Below are positions 21,942 through 32,737 of a stretch of 64,000 nt of DNA, in pieces. A program made the position numbers and the translations under genes. Source of the stretch: Typha latifolia (taxonomy: Eukaryota; Streptophyta; Magnoliopsida; Poales; Typhaceae); contig CM034105.1 of the NCBI GenBank assembly GCA_019914945.1, forward strand, positions 7,378,001 to 7,442,000. The letters run 5' to 3'. How positions within the stretch are numbered: the first letter of the stretch is position 1; each line of letters begins with the position of its first letter. Under the pieces are notes generated by a model. The model had not been told where the DNA came from and ran no database searches. It saw only the letters and a list, made by a program, of their open reading frames with translations.

Positions 21942-22456
21942 GTCTCATCAAAATCTATACTCTCAATCTGAGTATATCCCTGTGCTATGAGTCTAGCTTT
22001 ATTTCGAACTATATTGCCATGTTCATCACTTTTTTTCTTGTAAATCCATTTTGTTCCAATGACTTTCACATTCTTAGGTCTAGGGACTAAATACCAAACA
22101 TCATTCCTAGAAAATTGCTCTAATTCCTCATGCATAGCATTAACCGAAGAATCGTCTAACAATGCTTCCTTCACATTTTTAGGTTCAAAAGAAGATATAT
22201 AGCAAGTAAATGATACCTCACTTTGAATTTGTCGTATTGTCTTAATTGGTTCATTTACGTCTCCGATCACTTGTGACAGTGGATGATCTGATTTCACTCG
22301 CGGATGGTTCCTAGACGTTGCGCCATCTTTGTTCATTTCAACTTTGTCCTCGTCCCGATTCTCAATTTCCAGATCAAACTCCTTTCCTATTTCTTTGTCA
22401 TATGTATCTACGAAAAATGAAATAGGAGTAGCTTCATTAAATCGCCGTGGATTCAT
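21942..22456 (-). pseudogene. Copia RT N-terminal part
   Basis: The minus frame carries the start of copia RT: EALLDDSSVNAMHEELEQF, TKWIYKKKSDEHGN and RLIAQGYTQIESIDFDET. It is cut at DET by the solo LTR and continues on its other side at 20859. The upstream acidic linker joins the integrase end in an overlapping frame. Confidence 0.88.
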
Positions 22457-23376
22457 CTATCACAACATTAGCAGATTCTATAACAGTAGAAGTGTCAAGA
22501 TTAAATACTCTGTAGGCTCTACTATTATTCGAATACCCTAAGAAGATGCCTTCGCTACTTCTAGTGTCAAATTTAGTCAAATATTCTCGATCACGCAAGA
22601 TATAACATTTACTACCAAAAACTCGAAAATATTTAACACTAGGTTTCTTACCTTTCCAGATTTCATATGCAGTCATTTTTGTACCTGGTTTAGATAAACA
22701 CGATTTATCACATGTACCGCTGTATTGACCGCCTCTGCCCAAAACCTTTGAGGAACCTTTTTAGCGTGAAGCATAACCCTAGCTATTTCCTACACAACTC
22801 GGTTCTTTCTTTCCACAATCTCATTCTGTTGTGGAGTTATAGGAGCTGAAAATTCATGTTGAATACCAAGAGAATCGCAAAATATAGAAAAATTTTCATT
22901 TTCAAATTCTCTACCATGATCAGAACGAATCCTAACTAGGGTAACAGATTTTTCATTCTGCAATTTTAAGCATAGTGATTTAAAAACTTCAAAGGTTTCA
23001 GACTTCTCACGTAGAAAGGCAACCTAGGTATATCTGGAGTAATCATCGACCATTAAGAATATATAGCGTTTACCTCCAAGAATTTCCATTTTTGTTGGAC
23101 CCATCAAGTCCATGTGTACTAATTAGAGCACAGGTCGGTGGTAGCTGCATTTACCTTCTTGTGTGAAATCCTAGTTTGTTTTCCAATTTGACACGAACCG
23201 CACACTCTTTTTGACATTTCTTTCATCTTAGGTATTCCTCTTACCACTTCTTGTTTGGTCAGAGTAAATAATTCCTTGTGATTCACATGTCCAAGACATA
23301 AAGAACATTTTCGCGAAACCTCTCTTGGAAGAGACCTAAGGATCTTACGGACAATTCTGTTTTTAGGAATTTTCTC
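22437..23376 (-). pseudogene. Copia integrase with GAG-pre-integrase region
   Basis: The end is clear at 22437-22742: TAYEIWKGKKPSVKYFRVFG, then GIFLGYSNNSRAYRVFN. Upstream pieces in shifting frames show CLGHVNHKELFTL (zinc-binding) and KRVCGSCQIGKQTR. Several stops occur, for example near 22790, 23010 and 23120. The core is recognisable only in pieces. Confidence 0.8.
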
Positions 23377-23880
23377 TCAAAAGTTGAAACTGGAGTTGAC
23401 TATATCACTCAGCTTTGCATAAAACTCATCAAATGTCTCATTCTCTTCCATACGTAGAGTTTCAAAACTAGTAGTCAACCTCTGAAGTTTAGAAAGTTTT
23501 ACAGCCATAGTTCCTTCGTGAGTAGTTTCTAAGATCGTCCAAGCTTCTTTTGCTATCTCACAAGTAGAGATTCTTCTAAATTCTTCCGAGGAAACACAAC
23601 TAAAAATTGCATTTATTGCCTTGCTATTCCATCCAACTTTTCCATAGTCTGACCTATCCCATGACTTTATCGGTTTATCAGCAAGTTTCTCATCCACCAT
23701 GTACATTGGTGGAATCCAACCGTTCACAACGGTAAACCATACTCGTTCATCTATAGACTTCAAGTAAGCTCTCATCCTAGCTTTCCAATATCCATAATTT
23801 GATCCATCTAGGATAGGAGGTCTAATAGATGATGGTCCATCCCTATGAAAATCCATGCCTATCTGATCTCTCTCAAAGAG
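23377..23880 (-). pseudogene. Copia gag (UBN2-type), truncated
   Basis: The frame begins MDFHRDGPSSIRPPILDGSN near 23856, followed by YGYWKARMRAYLKSIDERVW, IFSCVSSEEFRRISTC and AKEAWTILETTHEGT, typical of UBN2 gag. It ends at NSSFNF and jumps directly to pre-integrase sequence, so the zinc knuckle and protease are deleted. The ATG near the PBS-proximal leader is the natural start. Confidence 0.85.
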
Positions 23881-23891
23881 TGAGAGAACCC

Positions 23892-23905
23892 GCTCTGATA
23901 CCAAT
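23892..23905 (-). promoter_or_regulatory. Copia primer-binding site
   Basis: Read on the minus strand it is TTGGTATCAGAGCG directly after the LTR end, complementary to a tRNA-Met 3' end. It sets the 5' side of the element at 24848. Confidence 0.8.
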
Positions 23906-24848
23906 TGAAAAAATCCCTAGACACAAGTATGTATCTAAATACTAGGCAATGAAATCACTCGTTCGCTTAAGTAAAAGTCCGTAGAAATATTAAGAACGAA
24001 AGCAGAGATGAACGCCAAGATTTTAACGTGGAAAAACCCAAATAGGAAAAAACTACGGATCCAAACTCGGATCAAAACCAATCACTATGATAGTAGCAGT
24101 TACAAGACTGACTCACAAAACAACCCGTCGATCTAAACGACTTTGTTCCTCTCAGTCTTGATCGCTAGAACCCACGATTCACTGCTTCTTGTGATTGAAG
24201 TCCAATCTCAGTAGCCCTCGAGATTGATCTTTCGTCTAGATAACCCTTAAGACGAAAGATTAAGTTTTGTAGATGAGTGGAACCTTGATAGTTGAAGAAC
24301 CGATGTAGCCTCAAGAAGTCTCCTTCAATAATGCTTCTTCAACCACCCTCAAGATAGGGCATCACAATCCTTATATCTAATCTCCAAGATAGAGCCAAAT
24401 CCAAGTCTTATCCGTACTCACGAAAGTCCAATTTTATCAAACTTTGTTGATGCGTTCGAACACGACCCGGGTGCATTCGAACGGCATGACTTGAACTCAG
24501 GTGCGTTTGAACGGGCCCAAATGCGTTTGAACGGGCTCGAGTGCGTTCGAACGCGATAACTTAAATTCTTTAGGTTGCGTTCGAACGCGTTTGTGAACGC
24601 AGCTCTCGGTCTGTGTGAACGCAGTACCCCGCGTTTGAACGCGTTTGTGAACGCGGCTCTTTGTCTGTGTGAACGCAGTACCCGCGTTCGAACGCGTTTG
24701 TGAATGCGGTGTGAACTCAACGACTTTTCTCCAATAATCTTGCAATTCTTCATATCAGAGATATTCTAGACTTGTGTAAAGCTCATATACATTAAAAAAT
24801 ATACTTAGAATATTTTGTACACAATTGCCAATAAATAAAAACCTAACA
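23906..24848 (-). repeat. Copia family E 5' LTR
   Basis: About 943 bp. The reverse complement starts TGTTAGG at 24848 and ends TCA before the PBS. It matches the solo LTR at 20860 in inverted orientation and carries the same GTTCGAACGC-rich block (24450-24715), with at least three perfect GCGTTCGAACGC palindromes. Confidence 0.88.
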
Positions 24849-26147
24849 GCATGAAATATGATTTATATTATAGTTGATAGAAAGCATAAGGATACCTGAG
24901 TGGGCGCGAGGGTTAGGACATGCTTGATGGATGATTAATCGCTCGACATAATCGTGATCCTGTGGCCTTACGTCCGAGGTCGTTAGTCTGTGTGCATAGT
25001 AGACATTCGAACACATGCCGTTAGCTAGGGCATATGTAGCGAGTTATCCTCACGAGGTTTCTATCACTTAGAAGGGTGCCCGCTCTAAATAGATATTGAT
25101 ACCCTAGCGGGTGGCAAGGTATGGTTATATTTGAGATAATCCTTGTGGGTGGCAAAGTATGCTCTGAGCCTTCAGGCATGATATTGAGACCGACTACTGG
25201 GTATTGACTATGCACAGTGGTCTAGTATGATGACGTACGGAGATGACATTGATGACTGAGATGTTAAGAAATGCATATGATTTTATTATCATTTGATTAC
25301 CTAGTTATCGAGTGATCAATATATATCATATATGGTTGTATTTGATACAATAGCATAGTCATGGTCGGTATGCAATGTCATATTTGAGAGAGAGTTATGA
25401 TGATAGTATGACATGGTGATTTGTTTATTAATTATTGAGGATTATATACTTTTATCAGTTATGATATGTTATCTATATTTTATTTATGTATTATTAAGGA
25501 CACATTCATATACTCATTCATGATATGATACTCTTTCTGATTCATATTATCCAGTACATGATTTACTCTTTATTTGGCATTATTGATTCGGGGTAAGGTC
25601 TATTCACTGAGTCTTTTGCTCATGACTTTCTTTATTTCTTTTATAACCCCCTCAGATATGTGGTGCGTGATAGCGACTTGAGGTATTCTAAGAAGATATT
25701 TTTAGAATAATGAGGTGAGCTATAAATCTGAGACGGTATATATGATAATTTGTATAGAAATTAAGTTGTACCATTATTTGATATTTGTACTTTATTATAT
25801 AGATGATGATTTGTATAATATAGGTCAGATTATAGTGTACTCATGTATTAGTTATTTTAGTTGTATCTTGATGGTTTGTCGTGGCCTATGTGGGCCCTGC
25901 CATATTATGTAGCTGTTTAGTGTATATTACTATGGACTTGGATATTCATTTGTTAACAGGTTCTTTTGGTTAATAGTATGATTTATTTGGTGATGGATTA
26001 TGTGAGCATGGATATATAAGCATGTTTTATTTGGTGATATCATGGGCATAGGAGTGTATTTGTGCGTGACGGACCTTAGCTGACCTGTCGTACCTGCTAT
26101 GTGAGCGCGTGGGAGTGCACATGCCCGTACCGGGCAGGGGCGTTACA
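24849..26147 (+). repeat. Family B LTR, beta subtype, 3' part
   Basis: It continues the LTR interrupted by the copia element. Homology to 6085-6860 of the beta solo LTR is clear, including two TACCC/GGGTA-type units (about 25100-25160). It ends GGGGCGTTACA at 26147, the inverse of the TGTAA start at 17054. The last 300 bp diverge from the solo LTR, so the end belongs to a variant. Confidence 0.8.
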
Positions 26148-26367
26148 ATTCAGGTGATATCAAAGCCAGATTTAAGGATGATCTGGCAAACCATCAAGTA
26201 CACTAGTTGTCAATTTTGTTTAGGGTTGCGCTAGTAGTCGATCTCGATGACTTTGATATTAATTGACTAAGATAGAGGTCTAGGTTGTGATGTTGAGTTT
26301 CTAAAATGTTGATACCTGGTGATATCGATAGAAATTATAATTTAGGATCTTTTAGATTGAGAATTTA
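26148..26367 (+). other. Family B PBS and leader
   Basis: TGATATCAAAGCC at 26155-26167 is a tRNA-Met PBS with two G-to-A changes. Some 200 bp of leader without a coding frame follow, up to the family A solo LTR. Confidence 0.65.
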
Positions 26368-27180
26368 TGATACACCTTGTTAGAGTCTTTTCTTATTGCA
26401 CTAGTTGTTTATTTTTATTAAAATAAAATTCTTGTAGATTGCGTTCGAACGCCGAAAGGGTCACATTCGAACTCCCTTGCAAACACCTGCATCAGGTTTA
26501 TAAAAACAGAGAACGTGAAATGCGCGTTCGAATGCAATTGAGCGTGTTCGAGCGTTTGCATCGCGTTCGCATCGACAGAGAATGCTTTTTGTGCATTCGA
26601 ATGTGATTGGGCGCGTTCGAACATGATCAACGAGATTCCACTAGGATTAGGGTTTGTTGGCTAGCCTCTATAAAGATGTGGATGGCAGCTAAAATTAGGA
26701 TGCTATTGGAATATTGGTTTTTTGCCTCTCTATCTTCTCTCTACCCTAATCCCCCTCCTCCCTCTTCACTAACCTACTACATCTATCATTGGCAAGGTCT
26801 CTTCTAACTTCTAATTTTCCTTGTCTGTCGAGTCCTTCCTCTTCTTTGGGATCTTGACCACTTCTTCCCCTTCGTCTTTATCCCTTAAATAACATCACCC
26901 ATCCACCCTCATCTCCATTATCATCCATAACCCTAACTTCCACTCCACCCATCACCACCACCGTCATCCGCAATATATCATATTTTCGTCCTAGTTTTAG
27001 TTTGAATCTGTGAAGGGCATAAATACAAAAAAAAATATAGATCAAGAAGATACAGATCGATTCCACTTGATTTCGTAATTTTTTGACTATGAGAATATTT
27101 GGTGAATATTTTATCTCACTTGCGCGGTCTGCTTTCTGCAATAAATTCAGATCCTAAAGGAATTGTTCCGTATCCCATCA
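26368..27180 (+). mobile_element. Family A solo LTR with perfect TSD
   Basis: It starts TGATACACCTTG and ends CCCATCA, about 813 bp, flanked on both sides by ATTTA (26363-26367 and 27181-27185). It contains a perfect GCGTTCGAACGC at about 26440. The leader of family B continues on both sides. Confidence 0.85.
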
Positions 27181-27590
27181 ATTTATCAGAGCTACCAATG
27201 AACAGGGAAGAATTATTACTATATCATGCATTGATGTACTTTAGAGGACATGTATTAATATTGATGTGTTATAATCTATGGATCATAATATTGGAGATGT
27301 ATATATGTTCTTATGATGTCGTAGAGTGTAGAAATTCATAAGCATATGGAAATATTTATTTTATGCAGAAGGATTATTATTAGTAAATTTGAGGTTATTT
27401 TGAGCAGAAATAATATATTTTGGATTTTTGATCTCTTATAGATACATTTGAGATTAGGAGATTGATGCAAAAATATATATGTGTAGAGACACTATTTTGA
27501 TTCTTTATGCGGGTCATAATTATTGATTGTGGATGGATGAGTAAAATATATGATAATTTTGTATAGTGAAAAATATATTAGGTGATGTAA
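27181..27590 (+). other. Remainder of family B leader
   Basis: AT-rich sequence following the solo LTR, with no recognisable protein domain on either strand. At about 27590 it joins a family B LTR 3' part, presumably by deletion of the coding region. Confidence 0.45.
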
Positions 27591-28075
27591 TATTCACTGA
27601 GCCTTTAGCTCATGACTCTCTTTGTTTTTTCTTCTTTCCAAAAATCTAGGTGAGCGAGTGGAGTAAGATACTCTCTTAGAGGTCTTGCTAGTGGGTGAAG
27701 AATTGAGTGTGGTTAATATTATGCGCTAGATGCGTTATATTATATGGTTTATCAGTTGACACTTTAGAGTGTCTTTATCGCTGTCTTATATGTTAACAAG
27801 TGATTTTGTACTTATTAAATCATATATATATCATTATTGTGGATATGTAATAGTGAAATGCTTTTGATGATGTATTGTGGCATATATGGGGCCCTATTAG
27901 AGATTATATGTATGTTGTTGGCAGTCTTGAGTTATTTTTAGTTTAGATGTTGTGGCTAAAATTATGGTGTCAAAATACAGATTTATTTGATTGTCGGCAA
28001 TTAACCAAGTTGTCAGGTGCCTCGCACGTGCCGTGTGGGCTAGTGCCATGCACATGTTTAGGATTGGGTGTTATA
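27591..28075 (+). repeat. Family B LTR 3' end, truncated
   Basis: It closely follows 6840-7321 of the beta solo LTR (for example cctttagctcatgactctc, then tgccatgcac near the end) and ends GGGTGTTATA at about 28075. The LTR 5' part is missing. No PBS follows, so it was probably a 3' LTR. Confidence 0.75.
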
Positions 28076-28320
28076 CTAATTAGCATTTTATTGAATATTT
28101 ATTACAATATTACATTTTACTGCATTGATCTATTTAATTTTATTACATCTTTTTGGAAATTGCTATGTATTAGTACATCTACATTTTACTGCATTTATTT
28201 ATTTAATTATCATTATTTAATTATTTATTACACTATTATTTAATTGTTAAAATTGTAAAATGGAGTTTAATCTAGTCATAGTTCTGATTGCAAATGGGAT
28301 AGGTTCAAGCGTCATATGCT
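28076..28320. other. AT-rich spacer
   Basis: Very AT-rich sequence with repeated ttatttaattat strings between the LTR end and a LINE. No gene is visible. Confidence 0.5.
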
Positions 28321-28344
28321 AGACATGCTTCATAAAGTGATTTA

Positions 28345-29690
28345 AAGGGCATCGAATTTAGGAAATCTCTTGTTTGCAGATGACCTGCTTCTTTTCGATA
28401 AAGCTTCAATCAAGGAGGCCGCTTATCTCCATCAAACCCTTGACCTCTACAGCTCCTTCTCAGGCCACAGTTGAATTACGAGAAATCAATCGTAGTGTTC
28501 AGCAGAGGAGTGGACAATGCCAACAGATCCCTGCTCATCTCCATCCTAAAAGTGAAAGTCCTAGATAGGCAGCCCCCCTATCTGGGGATCCCACTAGTTA
28601 GGCACTGCTCGAAGACCGAGGACTTCAAATTCATTACCCAAGAACTTCAAACTCGGCTGGCAAGCTGGAAAGCCAAGCACCTATCCCATGCCGGAAGACT
28701 AGTTGTGATCAAAGCCGTCCTCAGCTCAATTCCGATCTACTTCATGTCATCCACCTTGCTCCCTAAGTCCACCCTTAAAGCCCTGTACAATATAATGAGG
28801 GACTTTTGGTGGGGCTTCTCCGGCGATACTTGAAAAGCTGGAGCTCCCTGTGAAGACCATTGGACTATGGTGGGTTAGGAATTTGTAGCCCAAAGTTGAT
28901 CAATAAAACTATAATGATCAAACTGGGTTGGAGGCTAATATCTGACCCCAATAGTTTATGGGCCTCCACTCTCAAGGCCAAATACTTACACCAAAGCACC
29001 TTTTGGGAGGCAAAAGTAAATAGCTGCTCATCCAGTACCTGGCGAGCCATCTTAAGCGTGAGAGGCATACTCAAGAAGTGCGCATGATGGGAGGTGGGTA
29101 ACGGTAGGGATATCTCTATCACCAAGGAGCTTTGGGTTCCCTCTCTTGATTTCTTCGATATAAGCCTGCCCTCCAACCTTGCCATGGTGAAAGACCTTAT
29201 TATCCTATATGGCGCCACTTGGAACAGAAGCTTGATCATGGCTATGTTCCCACCGAAGTTTTCTGGAGCCGTTTGTAAGCTCTTTATCAGCCCAGCTTCG
29301 TGATGTATGCACGACAAGCTCATCTGGATAGCCTCTAAGTCAGGGAAATTCACTGCCCACTCGACACTTAGGACTATTGCAGTAGGGAGCTCGGAGCCTC
29401 ATCCTCGAACCCTGATGCTTCTCGTATTTATCTAGCGATGCAAGTCGGTTCTCCCCAGGTTCAAAACTTTTCTCTGGCGTTGCTTGTCCCATGCCATCCC
29501 TGTTCGCGTAGTGCTCAACAACAGGCTGCACCACCTCGACCCACTATGCCTAGTGTGCCTCGCGCATCAGGAAATAGTAGAGCACATGATGTTCTTCTAT
29601 CAACCAACCAAAGCTACTTGGTTCGCTGGACCACTCAGTCTAAGGTTAGATTCCTATAGCATGACTCTCGAAGCCTGGATCCTAAGCTAG
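28345..29690 (+). pseudogene. LINE reverse transcriptase C-terminus and zf-RVT domain
   Basis: FADDLLLF at about 28374 is the catalytic box. It is followed by SGHS, PPYLGIPLVRH, LASWKAKHLSHAGRLVVIKA, FWWGFSGD and GGLGICSPKLINKTIMIKLG, all standard in plant L1 RT. The zf-RVT domain follows: PRFKTFLWRCLSHAIPVRVV with CLVC and a His in LAHQEIVEH (about 29480-29610). One frameshift near 28480 and another near 28860 break the frame, with stops at about 28831, 29086 and 29430, mostly at Trp positions. Confidence 0.85.
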
Positions 29691-30390
29691 GGTAAGGAGC
29701 TAGAACAGAACCAGCTAGCCTATGCTTTTTCCACTGCATGGTCTATTTGGAAGGCCAGATGTGATCTCATCTTCAAAAACCTCCCACCTAACCCATCCTC
29801 TATCATTAGTCATGTCGACAACCTCGTTCAGACACTGATTCCCTTACCTAGCTTGGCTGAAGGAGCACCCCAATCCTTAGTGAGCCTCACATCACACTTG
29901 CGAAGCTTTTTGGATTGTTTCATCTACTGGGTTGACGCCTCCTAGAAGGGTGGACCCTCAAGTGGTGCGGGCTTGGTCATCTAGCATGCAGCCTCCAGCC
30001 TCTTCTTCACCAAGGCAGCCTTGTTGGAAGGCTGCGAAAATGCTCAGAAGGCTGAAGCAATTGCTCTCCTCGAGGGCCTTAAGGAGCTTCCCCCGCACGG
30101 AGGCGAAGTTAGTTGCCTCCTCTTTAGCGATTGTCAAACCATCGTCAAGGCTATCAATGACCCCACGGCAGACCCTGAATAGATTATTGCACCTGTTATT
30201 AGAGAATGTATTAGGTGGATAAAAATATTCTTCTCTATCCAAATCTCCTTCACCAGCAGATCCAATAACGGGGCTGCTCACAACTTAGCCAGTCTAGCTC
30301 TCAACACATCTCTTGCTTAGACTGATGCACCTCTGCAATGGCTTAACTGGTTTTATTGCAATGTAAACGTCAATGGACCTTCATCCAAAA
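29691..30390 (+). pseudogene. LINE C-terminal RNase H
   Basis: It reads WSIWKARCDLIFKN, WVDAS with the first acidic residue, GAGLVI, KAEAIALLEGLKE with the acidic Glu, LLFSDCQTIVKAIND with Asp, and NNGAAHNLASLAL near the end. This order is the plant L1 RNase H domain. TAG stops at about 29942 and 29979 fall at Trp codons. Confidence 0.82.
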
Positions 30391-30400
30391 AAAAATGCAT

Positions 30401-31339
30401 CTCTGTACACATTTCCCATGCCAGACTGCATGTGTCAGCAAGCAAAAGCATGGTGTTGTTAATTTTACAGGTTGAATTTGTTGATACACATGTAAGTAAT
30501 CTTACCATTGATGATTATTCAATTGCTGCAGCAATTCATTTATAGGTGGGGAGAGTTGGCATAGCTCGATATTCAATTTTACTTTGTCCTATGGTAAATT
30601 TATATATGAGTTTATTGTATGATACCAAGAGCATTTAATTGTACAACAAGATTTTGTGTAATATTATCATTTTTTCTGCAGTTAGTGTTTCCTGAATTTT
30701 CTATGAACTCCTTTTACAATCCGATCTTTCTGTTCAAGATTGAGGTGAAACGGATTCTTCTTCCTGGTGTGGAGAAAAAAGGATGAGAGAGAGTGACTGC
30801 GCCATACTAGTCCTTTCAGATGTTATTTTTGTCAGTGGATATCTTATTATTTTGAGGATTTTGTATATATATGTGGTCTTCTGTTGAGGATTATAACTTC
30901 ATAATATATTTGATTCTATTTGTTTGTTCAATTCAATGTTTGTGAACCTGAAATACTTTTTTGACATTTTTACTTGGTTGTATAAGCATCTATATTTGAT
31001 ATGCAAAGCTACTCTATTAGATTCAAGCTGCTTTTCCTGTATGGCATTATACAAGGCTACAAAACACTACTTATGTATTAAGCAATCATTGCCGAAATTG
31101 ATATTTTTACTGTGTTCCTACTGTATGCATGTAGAATTTAGTATTACCAGATTATGTTCTCTTATTCTCTGAGCTAGAATTGGTATTTATTATTGCTGTC
31201 ATTTAATATATCTTCAAATTATTTTCTCTAGTGAATTATTAGATTTGTAATATCATATTGTATGAGTTTTGAGTTAGAAATAAGTTATTTTGTTTGTATA
31301 ATATACTATTTATAAAGGATAAATTAATAAATATTAAAT
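30401..31339. other. Low-copy AT-rich region, no confident gene
   Basis: No transposon homology was recognised. A segment at 30483-30503 is bounded by an acag acceptor and a gtaagt donor. Another at 30681-30783 begins after a ctgcag acceptor and reads through to a TGA. They could be remnants of a host gene's last exons, but I recognise no product and do not call a gene. Confidence 0.4.
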
Positions 31340-31725
31340 TTTATGTAGGGTTAATATTACTGTGTTATTCGTGTCGTATTAAATAGGTTATTGTGTCATG
31401 TTAACGTGTGGTGTCAACACGACCCATTTATTGTAGTGTTAACATGACCTATTTATTAAATAGGTTATCGTGTCAGGTTAATGTGTCATGTTAATACGAT
31501 CCGTCTATTAAATGAGTTAGACGGGTCGTACTAACTCGTCGTGTAAACATGACCTATTTATTAAATGGGCCATGTCGTCTTACCAATTTAATAATCAAGT
31601 CATGTTCGTATCTACCAAGTACAACCTGTGTATTAATCGAATCGTATTCATGTTAGGATAAAATTGACCTGACCCGAATCTGACCCAACTTGAACTAGCT
31701 TAACACGACCCGATTGCCACCCCTA
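31340..31725. repeat. hAT-like MITE remnant
   Basis: Short alternating motifs of the type taaataggtt, gtgtcatgttaa and cgggtcgt are repeated in both orientations. The right end reads acacgacccgattgccacccct, in effect an inverted GGGTGGCAATCGGGTCGTGT terminus. Such sequences are widespread non-autonomous plant elements. A clean left terminus is not visible. Confidence 0.45.
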
Positions 31726-32516
31726 GCTAGGTTGAATAAGTTAACTGCACCTAAACTTTAGAATTGAGGTGTCAGGAGTTGGTTTGAGTTAATTAGACCT
31801 AAGACAAAATTCGCTAGGTCGACCAAGTTAATTAGGGAGCACTATATAGCATATGGTGCGCCCCTAATCTAAAGCATCTTGGGTTAATAAAATAATTTCA
31901 GGATCAACTTACCTCCTTGTTCAACTATCTCTAAGCCATGACTGCCCTAGCACCACCTAGGGCAGACAATGATGCCTACCTCCTCATTCGGTCGGGGCCT
32001 CTTGACCCTGAGAGAAGTCCCTGAGAGACGACCCATCCTTCTATCTATTCTCTACTAACTCCTACCCTACTCTCATACCGTCCACCACCTCCACCATTAC
32101 CGTCCTACCTAGGTCGAGCACCATCACCACCTTGTCAACCTCTATTCCATCGTCCATTTTGATAGATTTGTCTGCCATCCCTATTCTATCACCTCCCCAA
32201 AATCCTACTTCGATCCGACCGTTGAATCTCAATGACCCCCTTAATCTTGAAGATTCAAGATAGACATAGCTTTCACATTGGAGGTTGAATCTCATATTCG
32301 AGAGTATCTTTGGATTCGTGTCGATCATGTGAGTCGGTAGACACCTTTGGATTGCCGATCAAAGGAGTGTCTATGAAGGTAAAAAAGCTTACGGGAGTCA
32401 TCTTATGTGATGGACTTCGCTACAAGAAGGCTATTTGTGGGAGAGAGTTTCTTTGGTGGGGATGGTGGAGGAAGAATAAGAAGACGAAACTTGCATGTCA
32501 TGTTTGAAGGATGTGA
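31726..32516. other. Low-copy region between MITE and LTR-like repeat
   Basis: A CT-rich stretch (31900-32200) contains ccaccacctccacc-type repeats. If the LTR-like repeat at 32530 is real, this would be its internal region read leftwards. The minus-strand frame 32062-32328 shows no known domain. Confidence 0.4.
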
Positions 32517-32737
32517 GGCTTTGATACCATGTAAAATTGTAAACCCAACCTGATCTTGTAGGTTGTTTCCCTGTTTATTATGTAAAGAGAGTTTATTAAA
32601 TTTCAATACAAACAAGGAGAAAACCAATATGAGAAGGTTACAACCAATCTCCCTAATCAATGGAATATGGATCTTGAATAGGTTTAGGTAAGTCAATAAT
32701 AGGTACGTAAATCTTTAACAAATCCTGATTATACACA
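32517..32737 (-). repeat. Possible small LTR with PBS (TRIM- or copia-like)
   Basis: Read on the minus strand, a repeat begins TGTGTATAATCAGG at 32737 and ends CAATTTTACA at 32530. TGGTATCAAAGCC, a near-perfect tRNA-Met PBS, follows immediately at 32529-32517. TG/CA termini and the adjoining PBS support a 208-bp LTR. No second LTR was found, so the element is partial. Confidence 0.45.

Larger units (their letters stand above)
19641..24848 (-). mobile_element. Ty1/copia element (family E), 3' LTR lost
   Basis: A minus-strand copia order of gag, integrase, RT, RNase H with 5' LTR at 23906-24848 and PBS at 23892. There is no 3' LTR: after the RNase H end (19953) comes an A-rich 3' region that joins family B LTR at about 19640. 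Relative to the beta LTR at 4432, about 60 bp of target around the expected left boundary is also missing, so a deletion removed the 3' LTR and flank. On the right, family B LTR resumes at gcatgaaatatg. Gag, integrase and RT each have deletions or stops. Confidence 0.85.
13742..27590 (+). mobile_element. Ty3/gypsy family B (Tekay-like), pol + LTR + leader, with nested inserts
   Basis: A plus-strand pol remnant (13742-17015) is followed by a PPT (17041) and a very long LTR starting at 17054. The LTR is interrupted by an alpha-type LTR segment (18001) and by a copia element (19641-24848). It ends TTACA at 26147 and is followed by a PBS and leader (26148-27590, itself interrupted by a family A solo LTR). 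One LTR thus joins the 3' end of one internal region to the 5' end of another. Gag and the protease N-terminus are missing on the left. Family assignment rests on RT, integrase and chromodomain motifs and on LTR length. Confidence 0.8.
28321..30400 (+). mobile_element. L1-type LINE, 5'-truncated
   Basis: It begins within RT shortly before the FADDLLLF catalytic box and runs through RT C-terminus, zf-RVT and RNase H to a short A9 tail at about 30391-30399. The 5' truncation is typical of LINE insertion. The exact left boundary is uncertain (28260-28345) and no TSD was identified. Confidence 0.8.

Noticed and set aside
20860..24848. Foldback or DNA transposon with 1-kb terminal inverted repeats
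   Set aside because: The left repeat has its own 5-bp target duplication inside RT and the right one adjoins a PBS, so they are a solo LTR and a 5' LTR.
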